From NCBI GenBank assembly GCA_009780175.1, contig WRAO01000009.1, forward strand, positions 1 to 64,000: a DNA stretch of 64,000 nt, read 5' to 3'. Source of the stretch: Oscillospiraceae bacterium. Lineage in GTDB: Bacteria; Bacillota; Clostridia; Oscillospirales; Oscillospiraceae. The notes below the pieces were generated by a model, which saw nothing but the letters and a program-made list of their open reading frames with translations, made no database searches and had not been told where the DNA came from. Each line of letters starts with the position of its first letter. The stretch's first letter is position 1. Of the stretch, positions 25,518-33,581 are shown one piece after another. The translations under genes were made by a program, and so were the position numbers.

Positions 25518-25603
25518 TGTGTGCCAAGCAAGTGATACTGCTCATTTTCGAAACGCGTACTTGTTAAAATGGTAGAAAATGAAACATCCGCAGCGAAAAC
25601 GTA

Positions 25604-25632
25604 TTGACAAACGCCGTGGAGGGGAATATTAT
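25604..25632 (+). promoter_or_regulatory. Promoter of the DUF6282/GalB/Tct catabolic operon
   Basis: Consensus TTGACA (25604-25609), 17-bp spacer, TATTAT (25627-25632), about 60 bases before the first gene. It is the likely target of the GntR regulator at 30.6 kb. Confidence 0.72.
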
Positions 25633-25691
25633 GTGTGCAAGCAATATTGTTCAACAATTTTGGAATACAAATACGAGAGTGGGAGAGAAAA

Positions 25692-26585
25692 ATGGATCAG
25701 ATGCGACACTTGATTCAAGGGGCCTACGACCTGCATATACATTCCGGGCCAGATTTGATGCCGCGCAAGATGGACGACGCGGAGATGGCGGAACGGATCG
25801 TCGCAAGCGGCATGGCGGGTTTTGCCATGAAGAGCCACTACTTCTGTACCGGCGAACGGGCGAAGATCGTCAGTAAGCAATTTCCGGGCTGTCACGGAAT
25901 CGGATCGCTCGTGCTCAATCAGTCTGTGGGGGGCATTAATCCGACGGCGGTTGAAATCGCGGCGCGCAGTGAAACGAAGATGATCTGGTTTCCAACGCTA
26001 GACTCTGTGCATGGCAGAGAAGATATTTACAGCGGCAAGCCGATCGAGAAGCTGCCTTACTGGGCGAGAATCATCCTCCAAATGGAAGCGGAAGGTATTG
26101 AAATCACGCCGATCCGTATTTTGGACGACAATGGAAAGCTGATTGATCCGGTGTATGACGTGCTCAACGCGATCGCCAAGCATAATCTGACACTGGTGAC
26201 GGGGAATATCTCACATGAGGAGTGCTTTGCGCTGGTCAAAGCGGCGCATGAGCGCAAAGTGGAGAAGATCATCATCGCGCTGGTGGATCATCCCTCGGTC
26301 AACTACTCCTTGGAAGAGCAGAAAGAGTTGCTCCAATACGGCGCATATATGGAACACTGCTACAACACTTGGTCTTCCGGGAAATCAGACTGGGAAGAGA
26401 CGCTCCGCCAAATCAAGACCATAGGCCCGGACCGTGTTGTGTTGACCACGGACCTCGGCCAAAAAGATGGGATCTATCCGGACGAAGGCATGCTGGCATT
26501 CGCTGTGAAGCTTGCGGAAGCTGGAGTGAGCGAGGCGGATATCCGGAAGATGATGGTGACCAATCCAAGCGCATTTGTGAAATAA
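25692..26585 (+). CDS. DUF6282-type metal-dependent hydrolase
   Basis: A 297-residue protein with a TIM-barrel metal-hydrolase N-terminus GAYDLHIHSGPD (H-x-H), followed by MKSHYF, PTLDS and a C-terminal LTTDLGQ containing a possible metal-binding Asp. This is the layout of DUF6282 amidohydrolase-like proteins. ATG 25692 has GGGAGAG before it; an upstream ATG at 25635 overlaps the transcription start region. It heads a cluster for oxalomesaconate-like acids, so it may hydrolyse a lactone or cyclic precursor (inference). The substrate is unknown. Confidence 0.78.
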   Translation: MDQMRHLIQGAYDLHIHSGPDLMPRKMDDAEMAERIVASGMAGFAMKSHYFCTGERAKIVSKQFPGCHGIGSLVLNQSVGGINPTAVEIAARSETKMIWFPTLDSVHGREDIYSGKPIEKLPYWARIILQMEAEGIEITPIRILDDNGKLIDPVYDVLNAIAKHNLTLVTGNISHEECFALVKAAHERKVEKIIIALVDHPSVNYSLEEQKELLQYGAYMEHCYNTWSSGKSDWEETLRQIKTIGPDRVVLTTDLGQKDGIYPDEGMLAFAVKLAEAGVSEADIRKMMVTNPSAFVK

Positions 26586-26620
26586 CGGCCGCAAGCGGTC
26601 ATTATTCAGATTAAAATGTA

Positions 26621-26652
26621 TATGTCATCACGGCGCAAGCGCTTATGACATA
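26621..26652 (+). promoter_or_regulatory. Inverted repeat before the GalB-like gene
   Basis: TATGTCAT (26621-26628) and ATGACATA (26645-26652) flank an inner GCGCAAGCGC hairpin, just before AAAGGAGG. It could be an mRNA-processing hairpin or an operator. Confidence 0.45.
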
Positions 26653-26666
26653 AAGGAGGAAACAAT

Positions 26667-27395
26667 ATGATCCAAGGTAAGAAACTATTGGTCGTCAGCG
26701 CACACGCGGCGGACTATGTATGGAGATCGGGCGGCGTGATCGCGAAGTATATCGAGGAAGGCGCGGAGGTGCATGTCGTGGTGCTGAGCTACGGTGTGCG
26801 CGGGGAGAGTAATGATCTCTGGAATACCCCGGGCCGGACAGCGGACGAAGTCAAAGCCATCCGCGACAAGGAAACCAGAGCCGCCGCAGAGATTCTTGGC
26901 ATCACAAACATCGAGTTCTGGGATTTGCCAGACTATCCCATTCCGCTCACCGAAGCGGATTCGACCCGCCTCGTGCGCAAGATGAGAGAAGTCAATCCCG
27001 ATATCCTCATTTCCCACGACAGATACGACATCATGAACCCGGACCACTGTGATGTGCAGGACTTTGTACACAGATGCAGCGTGATGAGCGTCTCCAACGG
27101 CGTGGAGCTTGAAGGGACGAAGGCTTCGAAGCAAATGCGGATTTACAGCTTCGAGCCGCACCAAACGGAGATGAGCAACTTTGTGCCCGGCAGTTTTGTG
27201 GACATTACGTCCGTGTACGACAAAAAAGTCGCGGCGATGAAATGCTTTGAGGCGCAGAGCCACCTCATTGAATATTACACGCACAGAGCCTTCTTGCGCG
27301 GGAACCACGCGCGTCGGCTTTCGGACTATAAGGATTACAAATACGCAGAATGTTTCGCTAACTTTTTCCCAATAGTAGGGCCGGAGCTCTACTAA
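26667..27395 (+). CDS. PIG-L-fold hydratase, GalB/4-oxalomesaconate hydratase-like
   Basis: A 242-residue PIG-L-fold protein. The N-terminus LLVVSAHAADYVWRSGG and VVLSYGVRGES closely recall GalB, the zinc-dependent 4-oxalomesaconate hydratase of Pseudomonas. The usual PIG-L deacetylase motif is AHPDD, whereas here it is AHAAD, as in GalB. DRYDIMNPDHCD supplies further metal ligands. The predicted reaction adds water to 4-oxalomesaconate to give 4-carboxy-4-hydroxy-2-oxoadipate (CHA). The RraA-type aldolase gene at 31.3 kb would then split CHA. AAAGGAGG precedes the ATG. The assignment rests on motif memory plus context; a sugar deacetylase is the alternative. Confidence 0.75.
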   Translation: MIQGKKLLVVSAHAADYVWRSGGVIAKYIEEGAEVHVVVLSYGVRGESNDLWNTPGRTADEVKAIRDKETRAAAEILGITNIEFWDLPDYPIPLTEADSTRLVRKMREVNPDILISHDRYDIMNPDHCDVQDFVHRCSVMSVSNGVELEGTKASKQMRIYSFEPHQTEMSNFVPGSFVDITSVYDKKVAAMKCFEAQSHLIEYYTHRAFLRGNHARRLSDYKDYKYAECFANFFPIVGPELY

Positions 27396-27427
27396 ATATA
27401 AAAAATGAAAAAAGAGAGGGTCTTAAA

Positions 27428-28408
27428 ATGAGAAGGAAAAGTATCTTGGTTCTAGTGTTGGTGCTGGCAATGGCGCTCCTCCTGACAGCTTGTGCAGGGG
27501 GCTCGCGCGAAGAGGCGGAGTTCCCGAGCCGCAACATTGAGTTCGTTGTGCCGTTCGGCGCAGGCGGCGCGAGTGACATCGCGGCGCGTACCATCGCGGA
27601 AGTTATGGGCGATTTCATTGACGTCAACATCACCATCGCAAACGTACCGGGCGGCGGAACAGCTACCGGGATGATGCACGCTTACAACGCACCGGCCGAC
27701 GGCTACACCGTGTTCTTCCTGACCCCGTCCGTACACATTGTAGAGTCGCAAGAACTCGCGCCGATCAACTTCAGCGAAACTTTCGTACCGCTGGCTACGA
27801 TGCAAATTGACGCGCTCGCGATGTCCGTACACAGAGACAACGAGAACTTCCAAACGGTGGAAGAGTTGATCGAGTTCGCAAGAGCAAACCCGGGCCGTGT
27901 AACCGCCGGCGGTCAATCGCCGCGCGGTCTGCATGACTTTATCGTCACCGGCTTCGCGGCGGCGGCAGGCATCGAGATCACTTTCGTACCTTATGATTCC
28001 GCAGGCGAGCAAAGAGCGGCCTTCCTCGGCAGAGAGATCGACATTTATCTTGAGAACGTCTCCGCACTGACCGCACTCTTGGTTAACGATGAAATCGTAC
28101 CGTTTGTAGTCATTCACGACGAGCGCATCTACTCGCTCCCGGAAATGGCGCATGTGCCGTCTTCCGTAGAACTGGGCATCAATTTTACGCAAGGTTCTTG
28201 GCGTGCGCTTGCGGTGAGAACCGGCACACCGCAGGAGATCATCGATGTTCTGGAAGAGCTTCTGCACAGAGTGTATCTGTCGGACGCATACCAAGAGAGA
28301 GCAACTTTGGAGAACTCGAACTACATCTCCGGCTGGAGAACCGCGGCACAGACTTCCGCAATCTGGGCAAGTGAGCTGGAGCAATTCAAAGTCATTTTCG
28401 GCGAATAA
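27428..28408 (+). CDS. tctC: TctC solute-binding lipoprotein of a tripartite tricarboxylate transporter
   Basis: A 326-residue lipoprotein with lipobox LTAC at residues ~19-22, then the Bug/TctC ligand-binding fold (PSRNIEFVVPFGAGGASD near residue 37, and PGGGTATGMM). It captures di- or tricarboxylates outside the membrane and delivers them to TctAB. TctB and TctA follow, with a hairpin between tctC and tctB that may raise the level of the binding protein. In the cluster context the ligand is probably an oxalomesaconate- or citrate-like polycarboxylate. Confidence 0.93.
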   Translation: MRRKSILVLVLVLAMALLLTACAGGSREEAEFPSRNIEFVVPFGAGGASDIAARTIAEVMGDFIDVNITIANVPGGGTATGMMHAYNAPADGYTVFFLTPSVHIVESQELAPINFSETFVPLATMQIDALAMSVHRDNENFQTVEELIEFARANPGRVTAGGQSPRGLHDFIVTGFAAAAGIEITFVPYDSAGEQRAAFLGREIDIYLENVSALTALLVNDEIVPFVVIHDERIYSLPEMAHVPSSVELGINFTQGSWRALAVRTGTPQEIIDVLEELLHRVYLSDAYQERATLENSNYISGWRTAAQTSAIWASELEQFKVIFGE

Positions 28409-28434
28409 TATACCTTAACAGGCTCTGACAGCCT

Positions 28435-28464
28435 GGGGCGGTGCGGCTCTAACCGCGCCGCCCC
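28435..28464 (+). terminator. Intercistronic hairpin between tctC and tctB
   Basis: A 12-bp GC-rich stem (28435-28446 with 28453-28464, one G-T pair) and a 6-nt loop, without a T-run. Such hairpins often stabilise the upstream mRNA so that the binding protein exceeds the permeases. Confidence 0.6.
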
Positions 28465-28516
28465 AAATGTCTCGTCTACATGGAGCACGCTTGATATAGA
28501 ACAACGGGGGAGCAAT

Positions 28517-29011
28517 ATGGAATTTCTATTTCTCGGTTTTTTGGCGATTGTACTGATCGCTTATCTCGGACTTGCAATTCAGATCCCACACCAATCGGTG
28601 CCGGCTGACGTGATTGAGGCGAATGGGTTTCCCATTTTGATTTCGGTCACCGCCTTGGTGCTTTTGGCCTTTGCGACAGCGGAAGCGGTGAAGAAGCGGA
28701 GAGCCGATACAGCGGCGGGTGTGGAAAAAGAACGGATCACGTTGAGCAAAAATGCGATTACTCGCCTTGCGATTGTGGTGGGCTTGATCGTTTTTTATAT
28801 TTTCTCGCTGAGGACCATCGGGTTTATCACAGCGATGGCAATCTTTTTGTTTGGCTCTACCACCGCAATGGGGTCCAGACGCTATGTGTTTAACCTGATC
28901 TTTGCTGTTGGCCTAACGGTTATATTGACACTCGTGTTTGGACAATTGTTTATGATTATGATCCCGCGCGGGGTCGGTATTTTCCGGGAGCTTAGCTTCC
29001 TTCTCCATTAA
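28517..29011 (+). CDS. tctB: TctB small membrane subunit
   Basis: A 164-residue membrane protein with four predicted helices, typical of TctB (DUF1468-type). It has an N-terminal helix followed by VPADVIEANGFP, a charged loop (KKRRADT) and two further helix pairs. It lies between tctC and tctA, the standard order. It is not conserved at motif level, so the call relies on size, topology and position. Confidence 0.86.
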   Translation: MEFLFLGFLAIVLIAYLGLAIQIPHQSVPADVIEANGFPILISVTALVLLAFATAEAVKKRRADTAAGVEKERITLSKNAITRLAIVVGLIVFYIFSLRTIGFITAMAIFLFGSTTAMGSRRYVFNLIFAVGLTVILTLVFGQLFMIMIPRGVGIFRELSFLLH

Positions 29012-29039
29012 CAAAAGCGAAGCGAAGGGGTGATTGAGA

Positions 29040-30563
29040 ATGTTTTATGAGTTAACGCAATTTTTAGACCCAATGATTTTGTTTTTGATCCTTGTCGGTA
29101 CGCTCTGGGGCGTGCTCTCGGGCGCGATTCCCGGCATCAGCGTCTCGATGTCGATTATTCTGGTGCTGCCGTTTACCTTCGGGATGGACGCGATGCGAAG
29201 CATCTCCGTTTTGATGGGCGTCTATGTCGGCGGCATGTGCGGCGGGCATATTTCCGCGATTTTGATGCGTACACCGGGCACACCGTCCGCTGCGGCCACC
29301 GTGTTTGACGGATACCCGATGGCGCAACAGGGCAAAGCGGGACGCGCGATTGGTATTGCGATTTTGTCCTCTGTGTTTGGCGGCATTATCTCCGGCATCT
29401 TCCTCGCGATTTTCGCGCCGATTCTGGGTCGCTGGGCTTTGAATTTCCAAAGCGCGGAATTTTTCGCACTCGCATTGCTCGGATTGAGCTGCACGGCGAG
29501 TATCGGTTCGAAGAGCTGGTCGAAAGCCTTGCTTTCGGCGTGCCTGGGTCTGCTTCTTAGCACGGTCGGCATGGATCCGTTCTCGGGTGTGCAACGGTTT
29601 ATGTTCGGCAATTTCGCCTTGGCAGACGGGATCAGCTTTATCCCAGTCATGATCGGTGTATTTGCCTTTGCTGAGATTTATCGGAATATCGTCGCCAAAG
29701 CGGATACGCCGGAGGGTATTTATCGCAAGCTGGCAAAAGGCGAGGAGCGCAAGAAGGTCGAGCAGGTAAAGGTAGACATCGTCGGGCCGCGCCATATTCT
29801 GAAAAACCCGGTTGTGTATATCAAGTCCACCTTGATCGGCATCGGCATTGGCATTATCCCGGCGGCGGGCGCCTCGATCGCTTCTATGGTCGCGTATGGA
29901 GAGGCGAAGCGTTCGAGCAAAACCCCGGAACTGTTCGGACATGGCGCCGAGGAGGGCATTGTCGCTTCCGAGACTTCGGACAGCGCGGCGGTCGGCGCTA
30001 CGCTTATCCCGACCTTGACCCTCGGCATTCCCGGCGGCCCTGTCGCGGCTTTGATTCTGGTATCTCTCACAATGCACGGCGTTGTGCCGGGTCCGCAACT
30101 CGTCACACAGCGGCCTGATGTTCTGTTCGGTATTCTGTGGGCGATTATTCTGGCTTCGCTGTCTCTGTTTGTATGGGGATTCATTATCACGAAGCAGTTT
30201 TCGAAGCTCATGCAAGTGCCTTACCCGATTTTGGGGACTGTCATCCTTACGCTGGGTCTTGTTGGCGCGTTTACGCTGCGCAGCAACATCCAGGACCTCG
30301 TGGTTGTGTTGATTTTCAGTTTCGTCGGCGTTGCGTTTGAACGATTCAACTTCTCCGTGCCAGCCTTTATCCTGGGCCTCGTGCTCGGGCCGATCGCCGA
30401 GGTCGGGTTTCGAAGGCAGTTAATCGTGACCGGCGGCGACTTTACGACCTTCTTTACGAGGCCGGTAAGTCTGGTTGTGCTCATTCTGGCGGTTGTATCG
30501 TTCGCGTGGCCCTTTATCCGGGAAGCGAGGGCGAATAAAAAGAAGCTTGACAACAACAAGTAA
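29040..30563 (+). CDS. tctA: TctA large membrane subunit
   Basis: A 507-residue permease with about ten to twelve helices. It has the TctA signatures GVLSGAIPGIS, ILMRTPGTPSAAATVFDGYPM and the repeated second-half motif TLTLGIPGGPVAALIL. It moves polycarboxylates with cations. ATG 29040 is nine bases after AAGGGG; a TTG six bases earlier is too near that site. Family and role are firm; substrate is not. Confidence 0.94.
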   Translation: MFYELTQFLDPMILFLILVGTLWGVLSGAIPGISVSMSIILVLPFTFGMDAMRSISVLMGVYVGGMCGGHISAILMRTPGTPSAAATVFDGYPMAQQGKAGRAIGIAILSSVFGGIISGIFLAIFAPILGRWALNFQSAEFFALALLGLSCTASIGSKSWSKALLSACLGLLLSTVGMDPFSGVQRFMFGNFALADGISFIPVMIGVFAFAEIYRNIVAKADTPEGIYRKLAKGEERKKVEQVKVDIVGPRHILKNPVVYIKSTLIGIGIGIIPAAGASIASMVAYGEAKRSSKTPELFGHGAEEGIVASETSDSAAVGATLIPTLTLGIPGGPVAALILVSLTMHGVVPGPQLVTQRPDVLFGILWAIILASLSLFVWGFIITKQFSKLMQVPYPILGTVILTLGLVGAFTLRSNIQDLVVVLIFSFVGVAFERFNFSVPAFILGLVLGPIAEVGFRRQLIVTGGDFTTFFTRPVSLVVLILAVVSFAWPFIREARANKKKLDNNK

Positions 30564-30628
30564 AAGCCTGTAACATGGCCGATAGAGCCGGGTATGACGC
30601 GGATTTCGGAAAGGCAGGAGAATGCACA

Positions 30629-31267
30629 GTGAATACAGCGACAACTGTATACGAGGATTTGCGTGCGAAGATCATCAACGGCACGATTGCGGCCTCTGCT
30701 GATTTGACCGAAACGGAGCTCGCGTCCAACTACGGCGTGAGCCGCAATACGGTGAAGAAAGCCCTCTTAATGCTCGCCGGAGAACACTTTATCACGATGG
30801 AGCCCAATAAGGGCGCCCGCGTGAAGACCTATTCCGTCGGCGAGGTGCTAGAGCATTTGGAAGTCAGAGCGGTGTTGGAGGGGCTGATTGTCCGCCTTGC
30901 CGCGGAGAGCATTTCCAAAGACGACATTGCGCGCCTCGGTGAAGCGCTGGAGAACATGAAGCGCTTTCAGCAGGAGCGGAAGATTGTGGAGTATTCTCAG
31001 CAAAATCAGGTATTTCACAAGATCATCCACGCCGCGTGTCCGAATAAGACATTGGTGGCGTTCACAGAGGAGATCAAAGCGCGGATTCGGAAATATAACA
31101 CGAAGACCAATCTGGTTCCCGGCAGAGCGGAGAACTCTGTCAAAGAACACGAGGCGATTTTGAATGCCATTATAGCCGCCGACTTTGAAAGCGCGGAAGC
31201 GTATATGATTACGCACATCCGAAATGTGCGAGAAACCTTTGGGCAGAACTATCACTATTTGATTTAG
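30629..31267 (+). CDS. GntR-family regulator, FCD subfamily
   Basis: A 212-residue regulator with a winged helix-turn-helix at residues ~5-70 (VYEDLRAKIINGTI, LASNYGVSRNTVKKAL) and a C-terminal all-helical FCD ligand domain (LEVRAVLEGLIVRLAAE; FHKIIHAAC; HEAILNAI). GCAGGAG eight bases upstream supports GTG 30629; an ATG at 30575 has no ribosome site. FCD regulators respond to small organic acids, so it most likely senses the imported acid or an intermediate and controls the promoter at 25.6 kb. Confidence 0.9.
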   Translation: MNTATTVYEDLRAKIINGTIAASADLTETELASNYGVSRNTVKKALLMLAGEHFITMEPNKGARVKTYSVGEVLEHLEVRAVLEGLIVRLAAESISKDDIARLGEALENMKRFQQERKIVEYSQQNQVFHKIIHAACPNKTLVAFTEEIKARIRKYNTKTNLVPGRAENSVKEHEAILNAIIAADFESAEAYMITHIRNVRETFGQNYHYLI

Positions 31268-31286
31268 AGAAACGGAGAGACGACCT

Positions 31287-32000
31287 ATGAGCGGAAAAAA
31301 TTATCTCCCCATGCCGGAGCCCATTCCCGCCGAACTGCTGGCCCGTGCGGCAAAGCTCAGCCCCGCCCTGTTCTGTGACGGCCTCAAAGGCATGGGCGTC
31401 CCAATGGACGGATGCATGGACGCCGGGATTAACGCTGTCAATCCGACAGGACCCATGCTGCTCGGCACGGCGATGACGGTGGAGACAGACAATGGAGACA
31501 ATTTCCCCGTCCACGTGGCGACTTATTCTGCGGAACGAGGCTATGTCATACTGATCGACGGAAAAGGCTATCCGCACTGTGCCTATATCGGCGGGCTGAT
31601 CGCAGGGGCCGCGCAGGCGATGGGTGTCGCGGGTGTTGTGGTAGACGGCTACATGCGCGACCAGGTGGAGATTGCGAAGATGGGTTTCCCGATGTTCTCA
31701 CGCGGATATGTGCAGCGCGGACCGGGGAAGAAAGATCCCGGCAAGATCAATCATCCGATCACTTGCGGCGGTCTGCAAGTGAATCCTGGGGACCTCGTAA
31801 TCGGCGACGGAGACGGTGTTACCGTTGTGCCGCGCGCGCTGGTGGAAGAGGCGATTATCAAGGCGGAAGAGAAACTCGCCTATGAAAAAAAGCGCGAACA
31901 GACGATTGCCGAGTATACCCGCGCCATCGCGGCAGGAGAGACACCGCCGGACCTTGCGCCGGATTGGGTACGCGAAATGCTGGCGGCGGGGACGCCGTAA
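31287..32000 (+). CDS. RraA-type aldolase, CHA/HMG aldolase-like
   Basis: A 237-residue RraA-fold protein. It carries GGLIAGAAQAMGVAGVVVDGYMRD, the family's active-site G-x-D region with the Arg-Asp pair, and GDLVIGDGDGVTVVP in the C-terminal half. RraA-like proteins in catabolic clusters are metal-dependent 4-carboxy-4-hydroxy-2-oxoadipate (CHA) / 4-hydroxy-4-methyl-2-oxoglutarate aldolases and oxaloacetate decarboxylases, making pyruvate. True RraA (RNase E inhibitor) is shorter (~160 residues). With the GalB-like hydratase this gives a two-step path from 4-oxalomesaconate to pyruvate and oxaloacetate (inference). Confidence 0.82.
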   Translation: MSGKNYLPMPEPIPAELLARAAKLSPALFCDGLKGMGVPMDGCMDAGINAVNPTGPMLLGTAMTVETDNGDNFPVHVATYSAERGYVILIDGKGYPHCAYIGGLIAGAAQAMGVAGVVVDGYMRDQVEIAKMGFPMFSRGYVQRGPGKKDPGKINHPITCGGLQVNPGDLVIGDGDGVTVVPRALVEEAIIKAEEKLAYEKKREQTIAEYTRAIAAGETPPDLAPDWVREMLAAGTP

Positions 32001-32022
32001 GGTCGGACAAGCCTATAAAAAG

Positions 32023-32056
32023 CGATGCTCTCGATTTTCGAGAGCATCGTTTTTTT
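32023..32056. terminator. Bidirectional terminator between convergent genes
   Basis: A 12-bp perfect stem (32023-32034 with 32038-32049) with seven T on the + side and five T on the - side. It ends the aldolase gene and the O-antigen ligase gene. Confidence 0.93.
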
Positions 32057-32064
32057 GTTCGTAT

Positions 32065-33558
32065 CTACTCCGTATGCCGCTGCGGCGTTTGTGTCCAGAG
32101 CAGAATGCCGAGGCAGGTCCAGAGGAAGGGGGCGGTGATGAACTGAGAGATGCCGAAGAGGGATTGGATCCCATAAAACAGCACCCCGGCCCCAGCTACG
32201 GCAGAGCCCGCATTGTCCGGCTGACGAATCCAACTGACTGCCGCGCACACGAGTGCACCGAGATAGGCGAGGAGCGAAAGCAGTCCGCCGGTGGCTAGGA
32301 TGTGCAGAAACTCGTTGTGCGCGGCGTCTATGCGCATGGTAATGGTAATTCCGAGGTGCTCGTCATAGCGGGAGAAGGGGGGGATATCCCAGAATCCCAG
32401 GGTGTCAGGTCCGGTGCCGAGAAGAAGGGTTGACCAGTGGATGCGTTCGAGTACATTACGCCAGATGTAGACGCGTCTGGTGCCGAAGGTATCGTCCCAA
32501 TTGCCGCGCAGGATTTGGGATGCTTCATAGAGCAGGCCGCTGTCACCGCTATAATGCCAGAGATAGGTGAGGGCGGCGGCGATGACACCGAGCGTCACGG
32601 CAGCCGCGCCAAGCTGGTAGTGCTTTGTGGAGAGCTTTGCAAATCTGCTGCTTTCCTGCACCCATACAGCGAGGAGCGAGACGAGTCCAAAGGTGAGGAC
32701 AAGCGAGAGGCGGATGGGGGTGAAAAGGAGAGGGCCATCTTGGAAAATCAGGACCTCAGAACTGGTGAAGGCCGCGAGAATGACGGCGAAGACGAGCAGG
32801 GTATCGGCCAGGGTTTTCCGGCTCGTCACCGCGATGGGGAGCATGAGCGTGAGGCCCGTCGCGAGGGCGACGAAAGCGGCGTCAATGCCCATTTCGAAGA
32901 TCAGCAATACGGCGAGAAAGAGGGGGAGGGCCAGGAGCCAGCGCATTTTGAACTCGAACTTGATCAGAGCCATGGCGAGCAGGCCGACGGCCAGACTGAG
33001 AAAGCCCCCCAGCAGCCCGGCATTGCCAATCGTGCCTAGAAACTCGCCGGAGTAATAGACACCCGCCCCATAGTAGTTATGTCCTTCTGGGAAGAGCCAG
33101 AGGGGATTTTGACCTGTTAACTGGACGAGCGCGAGGATGCTGTTGAGCGCTGTTCCCGTGCCAAGCAAGAAGAGCATCCATTTTTGCGGACGGAAGTAAA
33201 GAGAAAGGAAGAGGCAACTGAGGACATAGATGGCGATGGTCAATATGCCTTCCTGCCGGAAAGGGCCAATCCATACGCCGGGGGATGCCGAGAACAGGGC
33301 GGAGAGAATGGTGGCGCCCAGGAAGCCGAGCAGGCATTTGGCTGCGAGGGGAAGTCTCCCGCTTGTTCCCGTGGGTTCTGTGTCCGTCTGCGCATAGAAG
33401 ACACGCAGGATGATGACGGCGGCTACATAGCCGCCGCAGATGAGCAGGAAGAGAACATATTTAAACTCCGAAATTCCCATATAGCCGTTCCATGGGAAGG
33501 CTAGGAGGAAAATCGTGAGCAATAGGGCGATGTAGATGGAGGTGAGGCGTTGTAACAT
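32065..33558 (-). CDS. O-antigen ligase/polymerase-like membrane protein
   Basis: A 497-residue membrane protein with about twelve helices and a large extracytoplasmic loop (around residues 340-440) containing TRRVYIWRNVLERI, GTGPDTLGFW and DAAHNEFLHILATGG. This is the Wzy_C/O-antigen ligase signature. It would polymerise or transfer a surface glycan. Start 33558 (MLQRLTS) has AGGAG nine bases upstream; an ATG at 33585 that overlaps the rlmD stop (ATGA) is the alternative. No other glycan genes are adjacent, so the glycan is unknown. It forms an operon with rlmD. Confidence 0.85.
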   Translation of the reverse strand: MLQRLTSIYIALLLTIFLLAFPWNGYMGISEFKYVLFLLICGGYVAAVIILRVFYAQTDTEPTGTSGRLPLAAKCLLGFLGATILSALFSASPGVWIGPFRQEGILTIAIYVLSCLFLSLYFRPQKWMLFLLGTGTALNSILALVQLTGQNPLWLFPEGHNYYGAGVYYSGEFLGTIGNAGLLGGFLSLAVGLLAMALIKFEFKMRWLLALPLFLAVLLIFEMGIDAAFVALATGLTLMLPIAVTSRKTLADTLLVFAVILAAFTSSEVLIFQDGPLLFTPIRLSLVLTFGLVSLLAVWVQESSRFAKLSTKHYQLGAAAVTLGVIAAALTYLWHYSGDSGLLYEASQILRGNWDDTFGTRRVYIWRNVLERIHWSTLLLGTGPDTLGFWDIPPFSRYDEHLGITITMRIDAAHNEFLHILATGGLLSLLAYLGALVCAAVSWIRQPDNAGSAVAGAGVLFYGIQSLFGISQFITAPFLWTCLGILLWTQTPQRHTE

Positions 33559-33581
33559 GGAGAGATGCTCCTGATCTAGTT

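Noticed and set aside
29064-30215. A 383-codon - strand frame opposite tctA
   Set aside because: Shadow of a firmly identified gene; composition is Arg/His/Asn-rich with no domain.
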